The position numbers were made by a program, and so were the translations under genes. Source: Podospora bellae-mahoneyi (lineage: Eukaryota > Ascomycota > Sordariomycetes > Sordariales > Podosporaceae). From it: a stretch of 64,000 nt of DNA. Below the pieces are notes generated by a model. It was not told the origin of the DNA and ran no database searches. It saw only the letters and a list, made by a program, of their open reading frames with translations. Location: the NCBI RefSeq assembly GCF_035222275.1, contig NW_026946359.1:4464001-4528000 (forward strand), read 5' to 3'. Below, piece by piece: positions 33,916 through 45,595 of the stretch (position 1 is the first letter of the stretch; every line of letters starts with the position of its first letter).

Positions 33916-34727
33916 TCATCCCGTCGCTTCCAACAGTGGCACAGCAGGGTGTTTAGCTGGTTTGAGGTAGCCGTTTGTGAGTATCTTCCCTAGATTGACG
34001 ATAGCTTGCCCGGTGAGAGGCCGGACCCATTCCCATTACCCGGGGATCGGGGAAGTGGTGGATTCTATGTCGAGGCCGCCGAGCAGAGTTAAAGAGGATG
34101 ATGGTTGCGGTTGCTGAAGTCGGTCTTTGGGGGGAGCAGGCGGGGGGGGGGCTCTGTGCCATTTTACTGTGGCGAGGAGTAGATGGTATGTGTTAGGCGC
34201 CTAATCATGGTTGAAAAAGTCGTCGAGATTGGTGAAAGTGATGGCTGAGAAGGGCAAGTTACAAGTTTTTGGACTAGGATGGTCAAGAGGGCATGGCAGG
34301 TGGATATGAAAAGGTTTTTAGCAAGGGGAGATGGGGGGGGTTTACTCCCGAGAGCAAGTCAGAAGAGGTAGCAGGGTGGAAGAGGTTATCTTTGCGCAAT
34401 GTTGAAGAACCTGGTGTGTGACTGGGTGGGTGGATGAGATCGGCTGTTTCGACTTTGCCGGCTGGCCTGTAACTAACTACCATAATGAGGCGGCTTTTTT
34501 TTGGAGGGAGTATTTCTTTTTTCGTCGCGACTGGTGAAGCTGAAAAGAGTCTCGGCAAGATCGTAGGGTTGGGAGGATTGAGAGAGGACGGCGGCGGCGC
34601 CTTGGGGGGTGGTGGCGGAGGCCGAGGTGAAAGAAGCCTTGGTTTTTGCATGCTGAAAGGGGTTTAGATGATTCTGTGGGGCCGCGCGATAGTAGTCTTG
34701 TGTGTGAGTTGGTGTTAGGGATGCCAA
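33916..34727 (-). pseudogene. Probable decayed protein-coding gene, family unknown
   Basis: Minus-strand stretches with protein-like composition follow each other but change frame. 34727-34473 reads TPTHTQDYYRAAPQNHLNPF, then QPYDLAETLFSFTSRDE; about 34460-34283 reads STLRKDNLFHPATSSDLLSG and PLLKTFSYPPAMPS; about 34252-34201 reads ITFTNLDDFFNHD; about 34136-34036 reads SLTLLGGLDIESTTSPIPG; and about 34022-33916 reads PLTGQAIVNLGKILTNGYLKP. The first piece opens with TTG, with no ATG in place; an A8 run (34493-34500 region) marks the first frame change, and at least three in-frame stops follow. No good donor/acceptor pairs explain the changes. It may be a pseudogene or a gene whose introns I failed to resolve. 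I do not recognise the family. Confidence 0.4.
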
Positions 34728-36920
34728 GGGAGGTTTGGTGGGAATGGGGGAGTTAACGATGAGTCAGTCAGAGCTGATAGCTGTTTTGAAGAACATTAAC
34801 TGAAGGAAGGGTTAGTGAGGTGAGAACAATAACAGATTGGGATAGCTTTGGTCAGCTTACAGCTCTGACAGCTTAATACTACCAGCTAATCACCCACCAA
34901 GAAACACAAGCACGTCCAAGGAGGAGGTGTGGCCGCCAGGAATGCTCCAGACGGTAACTCGACTAAGCTGCAAGGGAGGGAAACCTCTTGCCATTCATTC
35001 AGGCTAGATTGCCCTCTTCAAGATATTTTGGTTGTACGAAATACAAAGTGAGCTTTCTCATTAGTGTTCGTCACATATCAGCTGTGATGTAGAAGGTCTT
35101 TTCCGACTGGGTATAAAGAGAGATATTTTTACCTATGTATTTCAGACGATGCAATCTTTCCGGCCCCTTTTTTCATTTTTTGTTTCTAATCAGGAAGGTA
35201 TGGAAACGACTGACACGAACTGGTTGCTAGGGTGACACGCCAAGCTAACCCCCTGCCCCCTTTTTCAGCTGAGCCCTACATAATCTTGGCAACGTCTACT
35301 GGTGCGGATCATTGACATGGGTTGCCAGCCTCAACTTCAGCTGCCCTTGGCGCTGTGAATTTCGCCATCATGTTCAACAGCTTCAAATTGTGGATTCGAT
35401 TAACGTCTTGATGCTTAAAAGCGGCCAATTCGTAGCTGGTTCCCATGACTCCGATGGTGATCATAAGGTCCAGTGGAACGCAGTGCGCAAACCCCCACGA
35501 TGAAGCTTCACCGCGTTTGCCGCGTCATTCGTCCTCGCCGAAGCCGACATGATTGCTGCAGAGAAGGGGAGGTAAATGCCGAGGAGAGAATGCTGAATGT
35601 TGTGGCAATATGGATGAATTGCCAAGCAATCTACCAACCCTTTGGCGAGGGCTAAGGTATTGAGCAAAGCTTCGACTGCAAGTAATCTATTCGCTGGCAC
35701 CCTGTGCGTTATTCTTGTCAGTTCTCGGGCCGCCGCCCCCTTTGACAGACGATGATCATCACCACAATCGATTACCACCACCACCCCAAGGCTCGATCGT
35801 GGGTCCAGAGCCTGGTTTTGAAGCTCAAAGGCCAGGTTGCTATCTTCTCAGGTGTGCATTGCGTATTTAGCCTGGTGAGGAGGTGGTGGTCATTGGGATG
35901 CAAGGAACGCCCCACTTGTGCTGGTGAGTGTGCGAGTTGACGGATTGTAGGTTGCAATGGACCGCGTCTAGAATGACGGGAGGACAAGCCTCGTAGGCTC
36001 ATCGGGCGGGAGAGTGATGGCAGAGTTGCGGTGTATGAGGGGTGCTTTGTGACTTCTTCGGCGCTAGAATTTGTTGAATGCCGGTACCCGAAAGCCTGTC
36101 TTGTTTCCAGTACAAAATGGGGAGACCTCGTCAGATCGTTTGCTCAGTGGTTAAGTGGGCTCGTCGTTTGTCGTCCGGTCTTGTTTAAAGTTCTTGCAGT
36201 TTCTGTCATTGGGCTGTTCTCATCCATCTCAATCTTGTTGCTCTTCTTAACTTTTTACAAGGACTTTGTGTTGCACCACCCCCTCTCTGGCAAAGAGGCC
36301 ATCGGTTGACCTGCGTTTCACTAACCATTGGAGTGGTATCGTGAAGAAAACTTAGAAGGCGCCATCCCGGAGTATTCAGCCCTGTGAATGCAACTAGCCG
36401 TTCGCAGCCAGAGTTGCCAAAATCAGCTTCCCCCTGGGCATCACCGCGAGGCCGCCTTGTCCGGTACACTTGGTCGTATCCATTTGGGTCCGCGTAAGTT
36501 GCAGCAAACGGGTTACAGCGGTGGTTCAAGTCACGAGTTTGATAGCAGTTCATTCGAACCTGACGACATCGATTGGAAAGAGTCAAGTGGCTCTTCAAAA
36601 AGCCAAGAGCGACACACTTCTTGTCTGCCAGACACTTTCCAACGAATCCATCTGTGGAACAAGTCAAAGGCGACGTACCCGAGCCTTACCACATCGTTCC
36701 TTCTGGTGACCAACATCCAGCGTGAAATCTTTCACAGTGCACAGAGCTACAGGCAGGACCTCTCCACCGAGACACCGACCTTCAACCCTCCCGAGCTCTC
36801 GAAACTCAACATCTCCACCTTACCTGCCTGGAGGCTCGTTAGCCTCCAGCATTCAGCCAGTCCCAAACTTAGCAGTATTTTCATCGGTATCTGGCACAGC
36901 TCTATGCACCCGAAACAACA
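34728..36920. other. 2.2-kb region without a supported gene
   Basis: Lies upstream of the 36921 gene. The open frames at 35752-35940 and 36388-36969 have no recognisable motif; the latter overlaps the next start codon in another frame and looks like leader. No repeat or RNA gene was found. Confidence 0.45.
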
Positions 36921-37950
36921 ATGGCCAACGGCATCTTTTTTGTTTCTTGGGAGTTGTGGCAGCAGATGACTTTTGTATGTCCTCTACCTTTCTCAACATG
37001 CTGTTGAGGGTTTCGTTTCGCTAACTAGGCGTACCTGGCAGATCCTAGCTATGGGAATAGTGGCTGTATTTTGTGCAGGGCTGATGAAACTCTGGTGGAA
37101 TAACCGTCTGGTGAAAAAACAAGAGCTGTTGGACGAAGAGAAGAGACTGCGGGTGGAGGAGATGCGCAGGTCAGGTCTTGGCATGAAGCGAGCGAACGAT
37201 ATCCCCTTCGGAGTTCGAGCTATACAGGGTGGCGTGGAGGTTGATGGGATATGGATCTCAAGACCTGCATCCCAGGACGACCCAGCTACTGCGAAGCTTG
37301 TATCCTCCAATTCGACGGCAAGTAGCCAATCTTCTGCCTTACCACCGGTCTCCCAAGTCTCTTTGGAGAGCCAACGACCGCTTTTTCGAACAATGGGCGG
37401 CTTGAATGAGGATACACTTCGAAGTTTGGAGGGGCATGGATCGAGACAGCCTCACGATATCTACGTCCCCACTTCGAGTCAACAAATACCCCATTATCCT
37501 AGTCAGCAAAGCTCAGTGTCGTCGCTAGGAGAGTCTGCCTCGGCAAGAAGCAGGAGTGGGAAGGGCAACTCATCAGCACTCAATTCGAGGGTCTATGCGC
37601 CAAAACCACTTTGTGAAGGACAGTATCAGTACCATCAGGTGGATAGTGCGCGGAATGGGCAGGACTCACCCCCAGATCCTTTTCAAACCCCGGCCCGTAC
37701 ACCCAGTGGATTCTCAGTTCGACTACCCAGTGGAACACAGACTCCCCTGTTACCAGTGAGCAGCATACCAGCCCCCGAGCCGACCTTTGGGCCCGGAGAC
37801 TTGCACTTGAACCGTTCTTCTCGGAGGGTGAACGGGGGATTCGAGATTCTACCAGCTGGAACTGTTGGAGGCCCAAGGAAGCTTGACCACTCCGTGAACC
37901 CAGTTCCGGGCAGAACTGCGTCCCAGTCTCCCAATAAGCCGAGGACATAG
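36921..37950 (+). CDS. Conserved fungal membrane-anchored protein of unknown function
   Basis: Exons are 36921-36974 and 37042-37950 (320 residues). The first exon encodes MANGIFFVSWELWQQMTF; joined to ILAMGIVAVFCAGLMKLWW it forms one N-terminal transmembrane helix (about 18-37). The acceptor is the CAG at 37041, not the TAG at 37028, because only this choice keeps the frame and the helix; TAG 37028 lies three bases after the CTAAC branch point. After the helix come a charged coiled segment (KKQELLDEEKRLRVEEMRRS) and the conserved block MKRANDIPFGVRAIQGGVEV followed by DGIWISRP, which I recall from many ascomycete orphans. The remainder is Ser/Pro-rich and disordered. The topology suggests a short lumenal or outside N-terminus and a long cytosolic tail. 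Confidence 0.8.
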
Positions 37951-38525
37951 TCGAATGGGGTTGAAGGCAGAGCTATAGCTATGAATTATGAACTTGTATA
38001 CACCGTCATGTTGGAAATAGCTTTTGGGTGTTAACCATCAGATGAGACAGGAAACTTGGAGTGAGCTTCGGAGGCCGGAGAAGGATGGTATGAATTTGAG
38101 AGGCCCGTATTTTTGGAAACTGTTATCACCCTTTCCGCTTTTACAAATTGCTGGGGAAAGTTTGTTGGCTAATCGTAACTGTGGATCAAAAGATATAAAT
38201 TCATATTGACTTTGAAGCTTCATGAAGATCCAAGGGACCCAATCGGCATGCACCACATTTCCAGGCACGCAGCGGGGGGGTGGTCTTGGCACCGCAGGTT
38301 GCTCGACCCACCCTTCACAGGTCAGGCGAAAGTGGTCACGGGATTCCGCGTCGTTGTTGCTCCAAAGCTTAACGCGCCCCGCGCCCACTGAACTGATTCG
38401 GGTCAACACCAACTTTCACCTACACGCATCTTCTTCGCCCTTCCAATCCCATACTTGATTGTATCACAAACCTCCGAAGCTGGAACAGGAAAGAGAGCAT
38501 TGTACACCCTCGCGAATTAAGAAAC
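37951..38525 (+). promoter_or_regulatory. RAD51 promoter region with MBF-like site
   Basis: The 575 bases between the 36921 gene and RAD51. AACGCGCCCCGCGCCC at 38371-38386, about 140 bases before the RAD51 start, contains an ACGCG core like the MluI cell-cycle box bound by MBF-type factors that drive G1/S genes, RAD51 included, in yeasts. Binding here is inference. Confidence 0.45.
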
Positions 38526-39631
38526 ATGTCGGCTCACGAGGAATACGATGAATCAGCGATGGAGGATGGGGGACCCAACCCTGGCGCGCCCACACCCCTC
38601 GCAGCCTTGGAGGTACATTTTAACTACCTCCCACCCTTCCATTTCCAAAATCATTGACTTAAAAATTTTAGGGCGTTGCAGGTCTGACTAAACGTGACAT
38701 TCAAATGATCATCGAGGGAGGCTACAACACGGTTGAGTCCGTCGCCTATACACCAAGGAGGGTACTTGAACAGATCAAGGGTATCTCGGAACAAAAAGCT
38801 CAAAAGATTCTCACTGAAGCTTCGAAACTCGTTCCCATGGGCTTCACGACTGCTACGGAAATGCATCAGCGTCGCAGTGAGCTCATCTCCATCACGACGG
38901 GCTCCAAGAACCTTGACACACTGTTGGCTGGTGGCATTGAAACCGGCAGCGTAACTGAAATCTTCGGCGAGTTTCGCACGGGAAAGTCACAAATCTGCCA
39001 CACACTGGCCGTGACATGTCAGTTGCCTTTTGATATGGGCGGCGGCGAGGGAAAGTGCATGTACATCGACACAGAAGGCACCTTTCGCCCCGTCCGTCTT
39101 CTTGCTGTGGCCAATCGATATGGTCTTTCTGGGGAAGAGGTTCTCGACAATGTCGCCTATGCGAGAGCGTACAACTCGGATCATCAACTGCAGTTATTGA
39201 ATCAAGCAGCCGCCATGATGTGCGAGACACGATTCAGTCTTCTGATTGTTGACTCAGCCACCTCGCTCTACCGAACTGACTTTTTGGGTCGTGGTGAGCT
39301 CAGCTCTCGTCAGACCCATCTCGCCAAGTTCATGCGTACTCTTCAGCGTCTTGCTGATGAGTTCGGGATTGCTGTCGTTATTACGAACCAGGTGGTGGCA
39401 CAGGTCGATGGCGGTCCATCAGCCATGTTCAACCCCGACCCCAAGAAGCCCATTGGCGGCAACATCATCGCACATGCCAGTACAACACGCATCAGTTTAA
39501 AGAAGGGAAGGGCTGAGACAAGAATAGCCAAGATTTACGACAGTCCTTGTCTGCCAGAGAGTGACTGTCTTTTCGCGATTGGCGAAGATGGTATCGGGGA
39601 CCCGGCCCCCAAGGACATGGAGAAGAACTGA
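38526..39631 (+). CDS. RAD51: DNA recombinase Rad51
   Basis: Exons are 38526-38612 and 38672-39631 (348 residues), close to fungal Rad51 lengths. The N-terminus is acidic; residues 30-90 form the HhH DNA-binding domain ([36 protein letters not shown]). The ATPase core follows with Walker [10 protein letters not shown] (128-136; Ser as in yeast Rad51), [10 protein letters not shown], Walker [27 protein letters not shown] (polymerisation and L1 surroundings), [12 protein letters not shown] (L2 region) and [14 protein letters not shown]. Rad51 forms filaments on single-stranded DNA and carries out strand exchange in homologous recombination. The single 59-nt intron sits after ALE, before GVAGLTKRD. 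In Neurospora the orthologue is called mei-3. Confidence 0.97.
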
Positions 39632-40133
39632 TGGATTCTCTCCAAAGGCATGGGGTCAATGAGTCTAGTATACATGTATTTATTTGAGCAGACATGAAGG
39701 ATGGACGGGATGCATTGTAAAGGTTATGGGATGGTAATGAAGGGTCATGGTAGAGACAAGCAAGGCGTTTCGAGACATCGCATTTGTAGGATGATCTTAT
39801 CTGATTTAGCTTGTACTTTCAGTACTGAATTAATTGCATGGAATTCCTGGCTTATTACCTACCATACAAAACAAAAGCATAAATCAAGGTTCCTGTTGGC
39901 TGATGGTCGAGATGCTCCTGCCTGTTGTGTCTTATCAGCTTATCAGAAAACCCATCCTAGCTCAGCCCGGGCCATTCTGCCCAGTCTTGCTCAGAGCTTC
40001 CTTGCTTGCTTGGCAAGGCGGCCAGAATTCTGCCCTCCAAAGCTCAAGAACCGCGACCAGTCTACCAGCAACGAAACGCGACAACGCACCCGGGATCGTC
40101 GATTGGTCGCTAAAAACATCACATGGGGTCAAG
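39632..40133. other. Intergenic, RAD51 3' end and NUP120 promoter
   Basis: About 500 bases with AT-richer sequence near 39800-39880. An open frame upstream of the NUP120 start continues in frame, but the ATG at 40134 begins the conserved sequence. Confidence 0.5.
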
Positions 40134-43100
40134 ATGCCCTCCAGGAAGTTTGAGATACTCTACAAAGAGGCGCGATTGAATTTAGAGCCTGCTTCGCCAT
40201 CGTCTATTGTGCAGCTCCGCGTCGCACCGCAAAGCGCCTACGGACGGGCGAGCTCAAACCGAACCAGCACCGAGGACGAGAAGGGCTACCGGTCAAGGAG
40301 CCTTGCGACTGCCTCCTCCATCTACTACCGAAAACACCACAAGTCTCCCCGAGCATTCCTCTGGCGTGTCCTCGAAAATGGCACCATTCTTAGCATTCGC
40401 GTCGCCGATGTTTGCAAGCAGCAACAAGTCGTCGATGCGCCATTGATTCTCAACCTTCGCTTCCCTTCTGCGATACACAGTTCATGCATCGGCTTTGCAG
40501 ACCCAAAGGATACCGATTCGTTGTGCGTTTTCGTTGTCGACCAGTCGAACAAGCTGTACTCGATCACACTGCGACCTGAGCTCTTCCGCAACAAGACAAC
40601 GAGTGACGGGGGGCTGGGAGATGCTTGCCGGGTATACTCGCCGCCAGGGTTTGGGTTTAAGCACCCGCATCGCCTTGCGGTTGTCAACTCTGATCAGTTT
40701 ATCGTCACTATGCATGACGGCGGCATCTTGAAGTTTGACAGAAACAAGGCACACGATGGTAAGGCCCTATGTCATAGGTCTTGCTGGAACTATTGGTGCT
40801 AATTTTGTCATGTTCACAGTACATGCGTCGCCTTGGAAAGAAACCATTTACAATGTTGCCGGCTGGGGACAAAGTCTGCGTGGGCTTGTTCCCTTCCAGC
40901 GAAACCCGACGGTCCGATACGAAAAGATCAACATGGAGTTGACAGCGGCCGTATCGACAGCAGTGGCGACCATGGGACTCGAAAACACCGCCTTTCTATT
41001 CACGATTTGCTTAGATCACAGAATGAGGGTGTGGGACGTGCGCACAGGTTCAATCTTATACACTGGCGACATCTTGAATGCGAATAGGGATGTGCAGGAA
41101 GGGTCGTCATGGAACATCAATCCTTCGCAGAGCAATCTAATCCGAATAGAGGAAGGCGCTCGTGGCGAGTGTCTGGTTACGACCTTTTCGCCTGTCGGTA
41201 ACGGCGAGTTCAAGTTCTGGAAAGTCAAGGCCAACGATCAGGGGTCGATTCATGTTGCCGACTACTTCTCAGGCCAGCAATTGATTCCTCCGAGCCCATC
41301 CTCGATGGATGTCTGGTCAATGGCCGACTTCGCCGTCATGGGCAAAACAGAAGGGCCAGAACTCTGGGCTTTGTGGAAGAACAACACCAGCTATCGCGTG
41401 CACAGGCTGCAAATACACCCGCGGAACGGCAATCGGTGCTTTGATGACGGGTGGAAGACGGTTTATATTGAAAACTCGGTACCAACAGTGGAAGCTTCGG
41501 GGCCATGGAACTCGATCGACTCCGCTGAGAAATGGCTCGATCTTATCTTCTTCCCTGGGAGATTCTCCAAGGCTACGCTTGAAACTGCCCTGGCCGTTTA
41601 TGAGAAGGGACTGGGTACCTACAAGGAGACATCTTCAAGAGCGGGCAAGAGTATTGCAGAGTCCATCTGTTCTGTTCTGGGGTCCACGGCGGCATTGGGA
41701 AAGACCTCAGCCGGCGGTGCTGATTACGAGCAGTTCAGGGGTACAAGCGAAACGCAGTGGATGCGGTTTTGGCGTCTTTTGCTTGAGCTTGACAAGCAAA
41801 GGGGCGAAGCTCTTGCACTGATATATGATCCGGAGGAAGAAATGGTGTGGACTGCATGCGCAGACTTGCTTGCTGCCGTAAGGGAATGCAGCGATATGGA
41901 CCGTGTTTATTACAATCTTTCGAGTCCAGAGAAGAAGGATGAGGATGTCGCTGCTCTGGTTGCTGCCGGTCTCACATTTGTGGAAGGTTTCAACGACAGT
42001 ACATCCCAACTAAGCCACGCTGCCCTTCGAGCCGAGTTGTTCCAAGAGTCTTCGCTGCCGGACAGTGAAAGGATGCAGCTGTTCCTAGATCGGGCAGGGT
42101 TTTGGTCATCGGTCGGGGATGACGATATCGCCCAAGTCACCGACATTCTTGGTCAGAACTACCGGACAGTAACCTCGCGTCTGTATGAGGATCTGTTTGA
42201 TTTGATCACAGCCACGAGCGACGCCAACTCACAGGAGCTTAAAGAGCAATTCACTGGGTTTGGGCGGAAGGTCATTGTCCGCTCTGTTCAAGATACAGTC
42301 GAGCTTCACCGGAGAATTCTCTTCAGTCAGCTGGTACTTCTTGTTCACATGGAGTTTGATATCGAAAATGAAGAGGAAAGCCCACTTCACTCGCGGTTCG
42401 ACGTGGGTTCCATCTACCGGCGATTAATCGGGGCTCTCCGAAGACTGGAGCATCTGAGGTGGATGGTCAAGACAGAGCTGAACATTCCAACCAGAGTTGC
42501 GGTGGTGTCTGGTGTTTCTTCTCCTCAGTTAGCCAAGCGTGGACAGGAGGAGACACACACTGTGACAGCTCTGGAGGGGCTTACAGGTCACCTCTATGGG
42601 TTGCCAGAAGATAGCAATGAGCCACTAATTTCCGCCATCACGGACCTGGTATTGGACCTCTGCGCCCCTGGCAGCACGACCATCCTCCAGACGTGCCTTC
42701 TCCAATGCGGCCTGCTCAAACATGACCGACCAGATCTTGCACTCGAGCTCAAGCCGTTCGCCGACCAGGATCCCTTTTCCATTTATATCCAAGGTCGTGT
42801 CTTCCTTGCACACAAGGATTACGACACCGCTGCCTACTACTTCAGAAGAGCAGCCATTGGCCTCAGCATCACCATGAAGCACATGGATCGCCACAGCTCC
42901 GGCCTCCTCGACGATACAGAATGGAACCTCCTTAACAGTGGGCTCCCCAATTACTACAGCCATATCGTCTCTCTCTTCGAACGCCAAAAGGCTTACTCAT
43001 ACGTTGTGGAGTTTTCCCGCCTGGCTCTTCAATTCGTGCAAACAAGTGCGCAGGACACAGCAAGCATTAAAACTGAAATGCTGAGCCGTCTGTTCACCGC

Positions 43101-43881
43101 CTCCACGGCCATCTCCCACTTTGAGGAAGCCCACTCTGCTCTCCTCCAAATGCAGGACGAATCCCTGCAGAGATCCTACCTCCGCAAGCTCGTCGAGAAG
43201 ATGTGCGAGACGGGCCAAAACAAGCAACTCATCAGCCTCCCCTTTTCCGGTCTGCAGCCCAAGGTGGATGACATCCTCCTCGAGAAGTGCAAAGCCACCC
43301 GCGACGTCCTCAGCGGGGTACTCTACCACCAGATTCTCTACGCCTGGAGAATCAGCCACAACGATTACCGCGGTGGCGCCGCCATCCTGCTCGACAGGCT
43401 CCAAAAGCTCCGCCAGGCAGGCGAGGGCGACAAGATCAACAGCGTCAACGGCGACGCGCTGGACACGCAGGTCACGAGGCAGTATCTTCTTTTGATCAAC
43501 GCGTTGAACTGCGTGCCGCCCGAGGAAGCTTACATTCTGGAGGATGTCTCTTCCGAGGAGAAATTGACCCCCGCTGCTCCTAGAATTAACCACGGCGGCG
43601 GTGGTGGTGATGACCTCGACGCGCAGCTGGAGGATCTCTCAAAGAAGCTCGATGTCGAGAACGGGGGGGATGGGGAGGAGGAGGACGCGGCGCTGGTTGC
43701 AAAGATGAAGTCGTTCTTGTCGAGGCCGGCGGAGGGGCAGGCGCCGAGGAAGCTGCTGACGCTGGCGGACATTAGGAAGAACTACCAGCTCGAGCTGGAC
43801 AGGATTGTGGCGATTCAGAATAACCAGTTTGGTATCATGGGGGAGGGCGACGAAGACGTGGACATGATGGATATTGCTTAA
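40134..43881 (+). CDS. NUP120: Nuclear pore Y-complex nucleoporin Nup120 (Nup160)
   Basis: Exons are 40134-40758 and 40820-43881, giving 1228 residues. The 61-nt intron has a GTAAGG donor, a GCTAAT branch point and a CACAG acceptor and joins AHD to VHASPWKETIYN. The first 500 residues form the beta-propeller: FLWRVLENGTILSIRVADVC, FPSAIHSSCIGFAD, FLFTICLDHRMRVWDVRTG. The rest is the helical stack, with FFPGRFSKATLETALAVYEK near its start. The C-terminal 120 residues are acidic and end in DEDVDMMDIA. Nup120 is a scaffold arm of the Nup84/Y complex that coats the curved pore membrane and helps mRNA export and pore assembly. The length agrees with other Sordariomycete Nup120 proteins (about 1260 in Chaetomium, from memory). 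Confidence 0.88.
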
Positions 43882-44454
43882 AACAGACAACAGCAAAAAC
43901 GTAGAATTTGTAGATGGAGGGGGGGAGGGGGAGTAAGCCAAGCAAAGGGAAGATGGATGGGTACCAAGGGATGCGGCGGCTGGGTGTTAGTGTTTTTTGC
44001 TGGGTCTTGTAAATGAATGCTTTTTCCGATTTTGTAGTAGGGGTTTTGTTTCTTTCATTTTAAAGCTTTTTGAGGAGAATCAAAAATTGGGAGATGCCTT
44101 TTTTGTTGCCATTGTCAAAAGGCTATCCCCATTTTGCGCTTCTGCTTGTGTACACTCGGTGACCATAAGCGAACAACTACTTGGGAGGAAATCCTTGGCT
44201 GACATTGAAGACAAGACAACCCCTTTATTTTAAACCCAAAAAAACGCCCTGCCCAATGCTGGAGAAAATTATCAAACATAAGCTTTATACAGCCAAATTC
44301 GCTAACAGAAACAAGAATCTCCTCGCTGTCACAAAAAAAAAGCCCTCTCTCAATCCGAACTGGCCCCTTCCTTCCTTTTCCTGAACCCACAAAGCTGTCA
44401 GCAAAGGATGCCTCTCATCACCGCCATGGCCACCGCCGACAAGTCCTGACCAAC
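43882..44454. other. Convergent 3' region NUP120 / VPS26
   Basis: T-rich and A-rich stretches on the two sides carry the facing 3' UTRs. A possible extra VPS26 exon at 44350-44380 is discussed as a finding. Confidence 0.5.
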
Positions 44455-45595
44455 TTACGCCGGCACAGTGGTAATTCTATCCTCTGTTGGGGCTGGTAGG
44501 CCATCTGGCCCGTTGGTGAGTTCCGGGGCTTGACGATACAGGATGATCTCTGATTGCTTGAAATATCTCCTCGCGTCTACCAAGTTGTTAGAAGACCAGT
44601 CACATTGTGAGTCGTAGCGAGAAAGCTGCTTACCTTCGTCAATAAGGACGAGACTGAGGTAGTATCTCGTGGAGAACTTCTTGTTGACATCTCTGAACGT
44701 TGGTGTTAGGTCAAACCCGCCCAGGAACAGCCTGATAGGTATCGTTTCTCCTCTTGATGGCGACCCGTCCATGATCTAAGGCTGTTAGCTGTCAAAGTCC
44801 TATTTTACAAATGTGAGTAAGGAGTATGCAAATAGCCTACTTCGAACCGAACCAGCGTCTCACTCTCGTTATATTGGTTAGGCGCCGCTCCCGTCGTCTC
44901 TCGGCGGATGATGCTCAACTCCATGTGTTTAATCTTTAGGCGCACGAGCAAGAAGTAGATGCGCCCCACAATCACATCCTTGAGGTGGTACTTGCTCTTG
45001 CTGTACTCAAACTCGATGTGCAGGCAGTCCTCGATACCAACGTCCATCTTGATGCTGCTGTTCATCTCGGGGGGGATGCGATAACTGTAGACCCAAATGT
45101 CCTTTTCGCGAATGACGTCGGCCATGCGACGGGATACCGTGACGCGGACAAAGTAGCGCAGCTTGACGTTGATGCCGTTGTAAGACTCGTACTGCTTCTC
45201 GACATTCTTGAAGTTGAAGTCGAAGGTCTGTGGGTGTTGGAGTTCGCCTGGGGCGGCGAGTTCTTGGACGAGGGAGAGGAATTCGTAGTGGTTGCCACGG
45301 TCGAAGAACATCTCTATTTGTCGCAATGGGGTTAGAGTTTGGGATTTGGAGGGAACTGGAGGACATGGGGGCGCATACCGATTGTGCCGATGAACTGGAC
45401 CTTGATGCCTGTGTGCTCTAGCCGCTTGCCATCTTTTGGCCGTATTGTGATGGCGCCTTTGACGGATTCGCCGTCGTTGTACAAGGGTGCCTTCTCCCGT
45501 CGGTTCTTATCAAGCTTGACATCGACCATTGACCTCTCGTCGGCATCTTCTAGCACTATGTCGATATCGACGGGGGTTGCAAAGAAGTACGACAT
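44455..45595 (-). CDS. VPS26: Retromer subunit Vps26
   Basis: Exons on the minus strand are 45595-45379, 45313-44841, 44775-44634 and 44576-44455; 317 residues, close to the family norm. The protein shows the arrestin-like double beta-sandwich throughout: MSYFFATPVDIDIVLED, YNDGESVKGAITIRPKDGKR, EHTGIKVQFIGTIEMFFDRG, YNGINVKLRYFVRVTVSRRM, DIWVYSYRIPPE, KYHLKDVIVGRIYFLLVRLK and DGSPSRGETIPIRLFLGGFD. Vps26 binds Vps35 in retromer, which returns cargo such as the Vps10 receptor from endosomes to the Golgi. All donors are GTATGC, GTAGGC or GTAAGC. The TAA stop lies within a perfect GTAAGT donor sequence, so an alternative C-terminus ending at 44350 is possible. Confidence 0.94.

Noticed and set aside
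36388-36969. 193-codon open frame on + before the 36921 gene
   Set aside because: It overlaps the true start in another frame and shows no recognisable sequence; probably leader DNA.
38920-38940. Ser instead of Thr after the Walker A Lys in RAD51
   Set aside because: The GKS form is the same as in yeast Rad51 and is normal for fungi.
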